From JAKPAM01 sp047601745 (GTDB lineage: Bacteria; Pseudomonadota; Gammaproteobacteria; Burkholderiales; Burkholderiaceae_E): a stretch of DNA of 64,000 nt. Numbering within the stretch: position 1 is the first letter of the stretch; the number at the start of each line of letters is the position of its first letter. A program made the position numbers and the translations under genes. This document shows, one piece after another, positions 1-10,900 of this stretch. The notes under the pieces are model-generated. The model had not been told where the DNA came from. It saw nothing but the letters and a program-made list of their open reading frames with translations, and ran no database searches. The stretch is from the NCBI GenBank assembly GCA_047601745.1, contig JASGIS010000001.1:4154001-4218000 (forward strand), in the 5' to 3' direction.

Positions 1-1
1 C

Positions 2-1696
2 CGGCAGATCAGCTACCGGGATCTGGTGGAACAGGTGCGCCGCCGTGCGCGCTGGCTCAAAGACCTCGGGGTGAAGCCGGGCGGCCTGGTGGCGCTGATG
101 CTCCCGCGCTCGATGGACCTGGTCACCACGCTGCTGGGTGTCTGGCAAGCGGGCGCGGGTTACCTGCCGATCGAACCCGATTGGCCCGAGGCGCGGCGCC
201 AGGCCGTGTTGGAGGATGCGCGGCCCGCGGTGGTCGTGCACGAATCGCTGCCCGCCCGGTGCAACGAAGGGTCGTGGCGCAATGTGGCGTTGGACGACGA
301 GGTTGGGTCCGAGCTCTCGGACGACGCGATCGACGGGGCCGGCCCGGATGGTCATGACATCGCGTACGTGCTCTACACGTCCGGGTCCACCGGCACGCCC
401 AAAGGCGTGGTGATCGAGCATGCGCAATTGCGCAACTACGTCGAGGCCGTCACCGACGCGCTCGAGCTGGCGACGTCGCGCCGCTGGGCCCTGGTCAGCA
501 CGGTGGCGGCCGACCTCGGGAACACCGCACTGTTCGGCGCGCTGTTCAACGGAGCCTGCCTGGTGGTCGCTCGACCCGAGGATGTCGCCGACGGACAGGC
601 GTTCGCCCGCTTCCTCGCCGCCCAGCGCATCGACGCGCTGAAGATCGTTCCCTCGCACCTGGATGCCTTGCTGGAGGGCGAGCCGGCCCGACTGCCGGCC
701 ACGATCGTACTGGGCGGCGAGGCCGCCCCGCGAAAGCTGCTCGAACGTATCCGGGCCGTCTCGCCGCACACCACCGTACACAACCACTACGGACCGACGG
801 AAACCACCGTCGGCGTGATGGTCCATACGCTCGGTGCCGGCGCGCGGATTCCTGCCGTTCTGCCGCTGACGCGCGTCCTGGCCAACAACCGGGTCTACGT
901 GCTGGACGACACGCTGCGCCTGGTGCCGACCGGCGCCCGTGGCGAAATCTACGTCGGCGGTGCCCAGGTATGCCGCGGCTACCTGAACCGGGATGCCGCC
1001 GCCGACTTCGTTGCCGATCCGTTCGTGCCCGGCCAGCGGCTCTATCGCACGCGCGATCTGGCCTGGGTGCTGCCCGGCGGCGGCATCCGGCACGCGGGCC
1101 GCAGCGACGAACAGCTCAAGATCCGCGGGTTTCGGGTCAGTCCGCTGGAGGTCGAGGCCGCGCTGCTCGCCCAACCGGGAATCCGCCAGGCGGTCGTTCT
1201 ACCGATGGGCTCGGAGCCTGTCGCGACCGAGCTCGTCGCCTTCGTCGTCGGCGATGCGCAGGCCGATCCCTCGACGCTGCGCGCCGCGCTTCAGGCGCAG
1301 TTGCCCGCGCACATGGTGCCGGCGCGGATCACCGTCGTGGATGCGCTTCCGCGGCTGGCCAACGGCAAGGTCGACCGGCTGGCCTTGCGAGGCCGCACAT
1401 CAGGTCCGGATCGGCATGTCGATGCACCGGCCGACCCGTTGGAGCTCGGCATCGCCCGCAGCATGGCCGAGCTCCTGGAGCGTGAGGCCGTAGGCCCCGA
1501 CGAGGATTTCTTCGACCTGGGCGCCCACTCGCTGATGGTGATCAAGCTGGTCGCGCGGCTTCGCAAGCAGTTGGCGGTGGAGATCGCGCCCGCGCTGGTG
1601 TTCGATCACTCGACGCCTGCTTCGCTTGCGTCCGCACTGCGCGAAGAGCTCGTCCGCGCCTCCGAATCGGCCACGCCGGCCGGCGCGCTGAACTGA
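2..1696 (+). CDS. NRPS, partial (3' end): adenylation (Asp-type) and carrier domain
   Basis: The frame is open from the left edge, so the N-terminus and any condensation or starter domains lie outside the window. What remains is an A domain (core YTSGSTG near 370-395, NHYGPTETT near 782-805, ANGKVD near 1360) and one carrier domain with motif LGAHS (Ser codon 1529-1531, an Ala in place of the second Gly of LGGHS). Pocket residues read by alignment to GrsA positions are D-L-T-K-V-G-H-V-G-K, the established Asp / beta-hydroxy-Asp signature. The A4 region has the AADLGNT form instead of FDxSVWE. The gene stops at 1694-1696, 94 bp before the next NRPS gene on the same strand, so it probably supplies the acyl-peptidyl donor to module 1 of that protein. 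No hydroxylase domain is present in the visible part. Confidence 0.9.
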   Translation, partial: RQISYRDLVEQVRRRARWLKDLGVKPGGLVALMLPRSMDLVTTLLGVWQAGAGYLPIEPDWPEARRQAVLEDARPAVVVHESLPARCNEGSWRNVALDDEVGSELSDDAIDGAGPDGHDIAYVLYTSGSTGTPKGVVIEHAQLRNYVEAVTDALELATSRRWALVSTVAADLGNTALFGALFNGACLVVARPEDVADGQAFARFLAAQRIDALKIVPSHLDALLEGEPARLPATIVLGGEAAPRKLLERIRAVSPHTTVHNHYGPTETTVGVMVHTLGAGARIPAVLPLTRVLANNRVYVLDDTLRLVPTGARGEIYVGGAQVCRGYLNRDAAADFVADPFVPGQRLYRTRDLAWVLPGGGIRHAGRSDEQLKIRGFRVSPLEVEAALLAQPGIRQAVVLPMGSEPVATELVAFVVGDAQADPSTLRAALQAQLPAHMVPARITVVDALPRLANGKVDRLALRGRTSGPDRHVDAPADPLELGIARSMAELLEREAVGPDEDFFDLGAHSLMVIKLVARLRKQLAVEIAPALVFDHSTPASLASALREELVRASESATPAGALN

Positions 1697-1790
1697 TGAA
1701 CCTCGGCTGCCCCGCGCTTGAGCGAGAGGGAGCAGCCGGTAACGACTCGATGGACCGGACGCGACGCGCCGGCCACAGGAAGGATGAAAG

Positions 1791-4700
1791 ATGAAGGCTG
1801 AATTCGCGGCGGGCCAAGAGGCGGCTCAACTGGGCGGGACCATCGATTCGGACGTTGCGCCCGTGCGCGCGGATGCCGCGCTGCCCATGTCGTACTCGCA
1901 GGAACAGCTCTGGTTCCTGCAGCGGCTCGATCCGGCGATGACGGCGTACAACCTGCCTCGGGTGCTTCGGCTGCGAGGCGCGGTCGACGCCGACGCCCTG
2001 GAACGGGCGTTCCAGGCGGTCATCGAACGCCACGCGGTCCTGCGCACGCGCTTCTTCGAGAAAGACGGCGTTCCGATGCAGCAGGTGTTGCCGGCCGCCG
2101 CGTTCGTGTTGCAGCGGACGGACCTCTCGAAGCGCCGCGGTGCCCGAAAGGACGAGGCACTGGAGCAGGAGGTGCGCGCGATCGTCTCGCATGTCTTCGA
2201 TCTCGGCACGGCCCCGGTGATCGTCGCCAAGCTCGTTCGCCTATCGGCCAGTGAACATGTGCTGGTCTTTTGCATGCATCACATCGTTTCCGATGCCTGG
2301 TCGAATCCGATCCTGGCGAAGGACTTGTCCGACGCCTATCGCATCGCGCGCGCGAGCTCGGGTGAAGTCCATCTGCCTGCGCTACAGCAGCAGTATGCCG
2401 ACTACGCGGTATGGCAGCGGGCTCAGGCGGATGGCGGAAAGTGGGCAGAGCAGTTGGCTTATTGGAACCGCTATCTGGGCGGCGAAGTGCCGGTGCTGGA
2501 ACTGCCGTCGGATCGACCGCGGAGCGGGCGTAAGAGCTTCGATGGCGCCGACCTGACGTTCGCGTTGCCCAAGCCGATCGAAGAGGCGGTGCGCCGCTTC
2601 TGCAAGGCCGAGCGGCTCACGCCCTTCGTTCCGCTGTTCGCCGCCTGGCAGGTGCTGCTGGCCAAGTACAGCGGCCAAAGCGACTTCGCGGTTGGCGTGC
2701 CGAATGCCGGGCGCGGCCATGAAGACTTCCATGGGCTCGTCGGCTACTTCGTCAACACCCTGGTGCTTCGAGCCCGGCTGGACGCCGGCCTGTCGTGGAG
2801 GGGCCTGTGCCGACGCGTGCGTGCCGATGTCGCGGCGGGCATGGGCAACGCCGACTTGCCGTTCGAGATGCTGCTGGCTTCGCGGCCGGAGCGGCGCGGC
2901 ACGGGCGTCGATCCGTTGTTTCAGGTGATGTTCGATTTTCAACTGCGCGATGGCGCGGTCGGACTCGAAATCGGGGGAGTACCTGCGGAGGTTGTCGATC
3001 GCGATTATGCGGGCGCCAAGTTCGATTTGTCGCTCGGCCTCGTCGTAGGGGCGGACGACATCCGAGGGCGTCTGGAGTTCCGTTCGGAGCTGTTCGATAC
3101 GAGCACGATCGCTCGGCTAAGGGAGTACTACGTCCGGACTCTGGAGCGGCTGCTGTCGAACCCGAGCGGCTTCATCGCGGAGTTTGCCTTGCCGGCGACA
3201 GCGGAGGCCGAGCAGCTTGAACGGTGGGGGGTGAACGGCGAGCGTTATCCGGACGTGGAGCCGGTTCTTCGGTTGATCGAAGCGCAGGTCGCTCGGGATC
3301 CTGGTGCGGTGGCGCTGGTGTTCGACGAGGAGACGCTGAGCTACGGCGAGCTCAATGCTCGAGCGAACCGGCTGGCGCATCGGCTGATGGCGCTGGGTGT
3401 GGGGCCGGAGGCACGCGTGGGGGTGGCGCTGGAACGGTCGGTCGAGTTGGTGGTCAGTCTGCTGGCGGTGATCAAGGCGGGAGCGGCTTATGTGCCGCTG
3501 GATCCGGAGTACCCGGCCGAGCGCTTGGCCTACATGGTCGGCGACAGCGGTATCGGGCTGCTGCTGACGCATGGCTCGCTGGCCGGCCGGGTGCCGGTGG
3601 GCGAGAGCGTGCGAGTGATGCAGGTCGATGGGCTGGACCTGACTGGTGAGCCGAGCACGAACCCGGACGTGATGGTCGATGGCGAAAATCTGGCCTATGT
3701 GATCTACACGTCGGGCTCGACGGGCAAGCCCAAGGGCGCGGCGAACCGGCATCGGTCGTTGTACAACCGGCTGGTCTGGATGCAGCAAGCCTATGGTCTG
3801 GACAGCACCGACACGGTGCTGCAGAAGACCCCGTACTCGTTCGACGTGTCGGTGTGGGAGTTGTTCTGGCCGCTGATGACCGGAGCGCGATTGGCGGTAG
3901 CCCAGCCCGGAGATCATCGAGACCCGCAGCGGCTGGTCGAGCAGATCCGCAAGAACGCGGTGACCACGCTGCACTTCGTGCCGTCGATGCTGCAGGCGTT
4001 CCTGGCGCACGAAGGGATCGAGACATGCACGAGCATCCGACGCATTGTGTGCAGCGGCGAAGCGCTGCCGGCCGAGGCGCAGGCGGGGGTGTTCGAGCGG
4101 CTGCCGCAGGCAGCGCTGTACAACTTGTACGGGCCGACGGAGGCGGCCATCGATGTGACGCACTGGACGTGCCGGGATGACGGTGGCAGCCAGGTGCCGA
4201 TTGGCCGGCCGATTGCCGACACGAGGACTTATGTGCTCGATGGCGGTCTGAACCTGGTGCCGCAAGGGGTGGCGGGTGAGCTGTATCTGGGTGGCGTGGG
4301 CTTGGCGAGGGGCTACTTGAACCGTCCGAGCCTGACGGCGGAGCGGTTCGTGGCGGATCCGTTCAACGACGGTGGCCGGCTGTATCGCACGGGCGACCTG
4401 GTGCGTTGGAATGCCGAGGGTCAGTTGGAGTACTTGGGCCGGCTCGACCACCAGGTCAAGGTGCGGGGGTTCCGCATCGAGCTGGGCGAGATCGAAGCGA
4501 AACTGTTGGCGCAGGCGGAGGTGCGCGAGGCGGTGGTGGTGGCGGGAGAAGGGCCCGGCGGCACGCGCCTGGTGGGCTACGTGTCGCTGAGTGCGCCGAT
4601 CGAGGTCGCCGAGTTGCGCGAGCGGCTGGGCCGGGAGTTACCGGACTACATGGTGCCGAGCGTGCTGATGGTGCTGGAGGCGCTGCCGCTGAACGCCAAT

Positions 4701-4976
4701 GGCAAGATCGATCGCAAGGCGTTGCCGGCGCCGGAGCTGGCGGCCGAGGGCGAGTACGAGGCGCCGGTGGGCGAGCTCGAACAGACGCTGGCGGCGATCT
4801 GGGCTGAGGTGTTGCAAGTCGAGCGGGTGGGTCGCACGGACGACTTCTTCCAGTTGGGCGGGCACTCGCTGTTGGCGCTCAAGCTGCTCGAGCGGATCCG
4901 TGCCGCGGGCCAGGCGGTGCAGGTGCGCACACTATTCGAGCATCCGAAGCTTGGGGACTTCGCGCAGGCGATCGGA
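1791..4976 (+). other. NRPS module 1: C(LCL-type)-A(Ser)-T
   Basis: The C domain has HHIVSDAW, the LCL form, and should accept an L-configured donor from the upstream NRPS. A-domain pocket DVWHVSLIDK is the standard Ser signature. The carrier has LGGHS with Ser codon 4866-4868 and is followed by a dual C/E domain, so the Ser should end up D. Its pocket segment is almost the same as that of module 10. Confidence 0.85.
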
Positions 4977-7900
4977 CAGGGAGGTCAACGGCGCGACGTC
5001 GAAGTGCCGCCGAACCTGATTCCGGCGGGATGCGGGCGCATCGAGCCGGAGATGGTGACGCTGGCCAAGCTCACCGCGGAGCAGTTGCGTCGGATCGAAG
5101 CGGCAGTGCCGGGCGGTGCAGCCAACATCCAGGACATCTATCCGCTGGCGCCGCTGCAGGAGGGAATCCTGTTCCACCACCTGCTGCAGGAGCGCGGGGA
5201 CGTCTACGTGACGAGCCACGGATTGAGTTTCGACACGAAGGAGCGGTTGGAGGGGTTCATCGCCAACTTCAACCGGGTGATCGAGCGGCACGACATCCTG
5301 AGGACGGCGGTGCTATGGGAGGGGCTGGACGAGCCGGTGCAGGTGGTGCAGCGGCGTGCCGAGCTGAAGGTGCGATGGGTCGAGCAGATCGGCGACCTGA
5401 GCGACTACCGTATCGACGTGCGCCAGGCACCGATGATCCACGTATTCGCGGCATATGACTGGGCAATGGGCAATTGGCAGATGCAATTGCTAGCCCATCA
5501 CATGATCACGGATCACAGCACGTTGGAGCAAGCCGTTCGCGAGATAGGGTTGATCCAACGAGACGCTGAAGCTTTGGCTGAACCGATACCGTTCCGCAAC
5601 TTCGTGGCGCAGGCTCGTCTCGGCGTGAGCCGCGAGGGGCACGAAGCCTACTTTCGCCGTGAACTGGGCGACGTCGAAGAGCCGACTGCGCCGTTTGGGT
5701 TGTTGAATGTACGAGGAGATGGGGCGCGGATCCAGGAGGTCCGTCTGCCACTAGACGTCCGGCTTTCGCGCGCTATTCGCGCGCAGGCTATGAGGCAACG
5801 GGTAACCTCGGCGGCGCTGTTTCATCTGGCGTGGGCGTTGGTGTTGGCGAGAGCGACCGGCAAGGAAGACGTCGTGTTCGGCACAGTTCTGTTGGGTCGG
5901 ATGCAGGGCGGCCAAGGGGCTGATCGGGCACTGGGCATGTTCATCAACATGCTGCCGCTGCGAGTGCGTCTTGGAGCGACACCCATTGGCCAGTGCCTCA
6001 AGGAGGTCCAACGAGGCTTGACGGAGTTGCTGCATCACGAGCATTCGCCGCTGACGTTGGCGCAGCGCTGCAGCGGACTGCCGGTGGACGTGCCTCTTTT
6101 CTCGACTTTGCTCAACTATCGATATTCCCTGAGAGCGAGTTCAGCGTCTGACGACCTTTCGCAAACGTGGCTGGGAATTGGGTTGAGGGGCAGTAAGGAG
6201 CGGACCAACTACCCGCTCGAACTGTCGGTTGACGACACGGGCGATGGATTTGGACTCGTGATCTACGCCGACGCCGCAGTCGACGCAGCTCGCGTCGGCG
6301 ATTGGATGAGCGCGGCGCTGCAAGGGGTGGTTGATTCGCTGATAGCCGATCCGACACAGGTGACGGGCGAACTGGATCTGCTGAGCCAAGCCGAGCGCGC
6401 CTGCGTGATGGCGTGGGGCGTGAACGATGAGCGCTACCCGCCCGTCGAGCTGGTCTACGGACGGATTGAAGTCCGGGTCGAGCGGGACCCCGAGGCGATG
6501 GCGCTGGTGTTCGGCGACGAAGTGCTGAGCTACGGCGAACTCAACGCTCGAGCCAACCGGCTGGCACATCGGCTGATGGCGCTGGGCGTGGGGCCGGAGG
6601 CGCGGGTGGGGGTGGCGCTGGAGCGATCGGTGGAACTGGTGGTCAGCCTGCTAGCGGTGATCAAGGCGGGGGCGGCGTACGTGCCGCTGGATCCGGAGTA
6701 TCCGGCCGAGCGCTTGGCCTACATGGTCAGCGACAGCGGCCTTGGGCTGCTGCTGACGCACGGCTCGCTGGCCGGTCGGGTGCCGGTGGGCGAACGCGTG
6801 CGAGTGGTGCAGGTCGACGGGCTGGATCTCTCCGGTGAGCCGATGACTGACCCGGAGGTGGCCCTCGATGGCGAGAACCTGGCTTATGTGATCTACACGT
6901 CGGGCTCGACGGGCGTGCCGAAGGGCATCGGCATCACGCATGCGACGCTGGCTGAACACAGCCAGGTGGCGGTGGGCTACTTCGGTCTGAATCCGCAAGA
7001 ACGCATGCTGCAGTTCTCGACGATCAACTTCGATGCGTTCGTCGAGCAGTTCTTCCCGCCATTGGTGGCCGGTGCGGCGATCGTGCTGCGTGGTGCGGAG
7101 GTGTGGGACAGCGAGACGTTCTACCGCGAGGTACTGGACAAGGGCATCACGATCGCGGACTTGCCGACATCGTACTGGCATCTGCTGGCCCAGGACTTTG
7201 CTCGGCAGGGCAAGCGCGACTACGGTCGTCTGCGCCAAGTACAGGCTACGGGCGAAGCGATGCCGCCGGAAGGAGTGCGGGCGTGGCGCGATGCCGGGAT
7301 GTCGCACGTGAAGCTGCTCAACAGCTATGGGCCGACGGAGACGGTGGTCACGGCGGTGGTGCAGGACTGCCAGGCGTATGTGGACGGAGAGCGAGCGCTG
7401 CCGGCGCAGATGCCGATCGGGCATCCGTTGGCGGGTCGGCATGTCTACGTGCTCGATGCCGATCTCAATCTTGCGTTGCCGGGCGTGGCTGGAGAGCTGT
7501 ACATCGGCGGGCCGCTGCTTGCGCGAGGCTACCTGAATCGGCCGACGTTGACGGCCGAACGCTTCGTGGCGGACCCGTTCGACGAGGTGGGTGGAGGCCG
7601 GCTGTATCGGACCGGCGACCTGGTCAAGTGGAACGCGCAGGGCGAGCTGGAGTACCTGGGCCGGATCGATCATCAAGTCAAGGTGCGAGGTTTCCGCATC
7701 GAGCTGGGCGAGATCGAAGCGAAGCTGCTGGCGCAGGCGGAGGTGCGCGAGGCGGTGGTGGTGGCGGGCGAAGGGCCCGGCGGCACGCGCCTGGTGGGCT
7801 ACGTGTCGCTGAGCGCGCCGATCGAGGTCGGTGAGCTGCGCGAGCGGCTGGGCCGGGAGCTGCCGGACTACATGGTGCCGAGCGTGCTGATGGTGCTGGA

Positions 7901-10900
7901 GTCACTGCCGCTGAATGCGAACGGCAAGATCGATCGCAAGGCGCTGCCGGCACCGGAACTGGGTGCCGAGGGCGAGTACGAGGCGCCGGTAGGCGAGCTC
8001 GAACAGATGCTGGCGGCCATCTGGGCCGAGGTGCTCAAGGTACCCGTTGAGGGGGTGGGTCGGAAGAGCAATTTCTTCGAATTGGGCGGTGATTCGATCC
8101 TGAGCCTGCAGGTGGTGACCAAGGCGCGCGCTCGAGGCTACGCGATCACGCCGCGGCAGGTGTTCGAACGCCAGACCATCGAGCGGCTGGTCGAAGGACT
8201 CAAGAGCGAGGCGTCGGCCACGAGCATCCCGGTGTTGAGCGCCGAGCGGCGCGCCGCACCACTTCCGCTGTCATACGCGCAGCAGCGGCTGTGGTTCCTG
8301 TGGAACCTGGAGCCGGAGAGCACGGCCTATCACATCGGTACCGCATTGAGGCTCGAAGGAGCCTTGGACGTTGACGCGCTCGGAGCGGCCTTCGACCAAT
8401 TGGTCTCGCGTCATGAGGCGCTGCGCACGGTGTTCCGTCTGAACGAGGACGGACGGGCCGAACAGGTCATCTTGCCGTCGGTGGGTCCGGTGCTGGAAGT
8501 CCGTGAGCTCGAAGACGGTACCGACCTTGCAGCGGCGGTCACAGGCGTTCATGGCACGCCGTTCGATCTGACGAAGGGACCGCTGCTGCGAGCGGTGCTG
8601 CTCAAGAAAGACGAGGGTCGAGCCGTCCTGGCAGTGGTGATGCACCACATCGTTTCGGACGATTGGACGATGAAGGTGCTGGTCGACGAGTGGGTGCAGA
8701 GCTACCGAGCGATCAGTCGGGGCGGTCAGCCGGATCTGGGGGCACAGCCGATCCAGTACGCGGACTATGCGGTGTGGCAGCGCGAGTGGATGGAAGGCGG
8801 CGAGCGCGAGCGGCAATTGGCCTACTGGAAGCGGCAACTCGGTGGCGAGCAGCCGGTGCTCGATCTGGTTACCGACCACCCGCGGCGCAGCGATGGACGA
8901 TACAGCCTGGCGACTCATGGCCTGGAGTTGCCCGACGAAGTAAGCGTGGGGTTGAGAGCCCGAGTGAAGGCCAAGCAAAGCACGTTGTTCGTGGCGTTGC
9001 TGGCGGGACTGCAGGTGCTGTTGCATCGCTACAGCGGGCAGGACGACATCCGCGTGGGGGTGCCGATCGCCAACCGGCATCACGCCGGAACGGAAGGCGT
9101 GGTCGGGGTGTTCATCAACACCCAGGTGCTGAGGGCGCGTTTCGAGCGCGGCACGAGCTTCGATGCCTTGCTGGAACAGGTCAAGGAAGCGGCATTGGGT
9201 GCGCAAGATCACCAGGACCTGCCGTTCGAGGAGTTGGTGGAGGCGCTACAGCCGGAGCGCAGCCTGAGTCGTACACCGCTGTTCCAGGTGATGTTCAACC
9301 ACCTGCGGAGCGAAAGCAATTCGCTAGAGCAACTGCCCGGTTTGAAGCTCGAAGAGTTCGGCGAGACCCTGGAGCAACAGGCTCAGTTCGAGCTGACGGT
9401 CGACACGAGCGAAGCTGTGGACGGTCGCGTGCTCATGAACTTCGGATATTCGAAGGAGTTATTCGAGCCGAACACAATCGAGCGGATGGCGAGACACTAT
9501 GTTGCAGTGCTGCGGGCGTTCGTCGAGCAGCCGCGTCTTGACATCGGTGCGATCGAATTGCTCGATTCTGAGGAGCGTGACCGGTTGGTGGTGTGGGGCG
9601 AGAACGCCGAGCGCTGCGAGAGCGTCGAGTTAATTCCCCGGCAGATCGAAGTCCAGGTCGAGCGGGATCCCGGTGCCACGGCGTTGGTGTTCGGCGACGA
9701 AGTGCTGAGCTACGGTGAACTCAACGCTCGTGCCAACCGGCTGGCGCATTGGCTGATAGCGCTGGGTGCGGGGCCGGAGGCACGTGTGGGGGTGGTGCTG
9801 GAACGGTCGGTGGAGTTGGTGGTCAGCCTGCTGGCGGTGATCAAGGCGGGGGCGGCGTACGTGCCGCTGGATCCGGAGTATCCGGCCGAGCGCTTGGCCT
9901 ACATGGTCAGCGACAGCGGCCTTGGGCTGCTGCTGACGCACGGCTCGCTGGCCGGTCGAGTGCCGGTGGGCGAGGGCATGCGGGTGGTGCAGGTCGACGG
10001 GCTGGATCTCTCCGGTGAGCCGATGACTGACCCGGAGGTGGCCCTCGATGGCGAGAACCTGGCTTATGTGATCTACACGTCGGGCTCGACGGGCGTGCCG
10101 AAGGGCATCGGCATCACGCATGCGACGCTGGCTGAACACAGCCAGGTGGCGGTGGGCTACTTCGGTCTGAATCCGCAAGAACGCATGCTGCAGTTCTCGA
10201 CGATCAACTTCGATGCGTTCGTCGAGCAGTTCTTCCCGCCATTGGTGGCCGGTGCGGCGATCGTGCTGCGTGGTGCGGAGGTGTGGGACAGCGAGACGTT
10301 CTACCGCGAGGTACTGGACAAGGGCATCACGATCGCGGACTTGCCGACATCGTACTGGCATCTGCTGGCCCAGGACTTTGCTCGGCAGGGCAAGCGCGAC
10401 TACGGTCGTCTGCGCCAAGTACAGGCTACGGGCGAAGCGATGCCGCCGGAAGGAGTGCGGGCGTGGCGCGATGCCGGGATGTCGCACGTGAAGCTGCTCA
10501 ACAGCTATGGGCCGACGGAGACGGTGGTCACGGCGGTGGTGCAGGACTGCCAGGCGTATGTGGACGGAGAGCGAGCGCTGCCGGCGCAGATGCCGATCGG
10601 GCATCCGTTGGCGGGTCGGCATGTCTACGTGCTCGATGCCGATCTCAATCTTGCGTTGCCGGGCGTGGCTGGAGAGCTGTACATCGGCGGGCCGCTGCTT
10701 GCGCGAGGCTACCTGAATCGGCCGACGTTGACGGCCGAACGCTTCGTGGCGGACCCGTTCGACGAGGTGGGTGGAGGCCGGCTGTATCGGACCGGCGACC
10801 TGGTCAAGTGGAACGCGCAGGGCGAGCTGGAGTACCTGGGCCGGATCGATCATCAAGTCAAGGTGCGAGGTTTCCGCATCGAGCTGGGCGAGATCGAAGC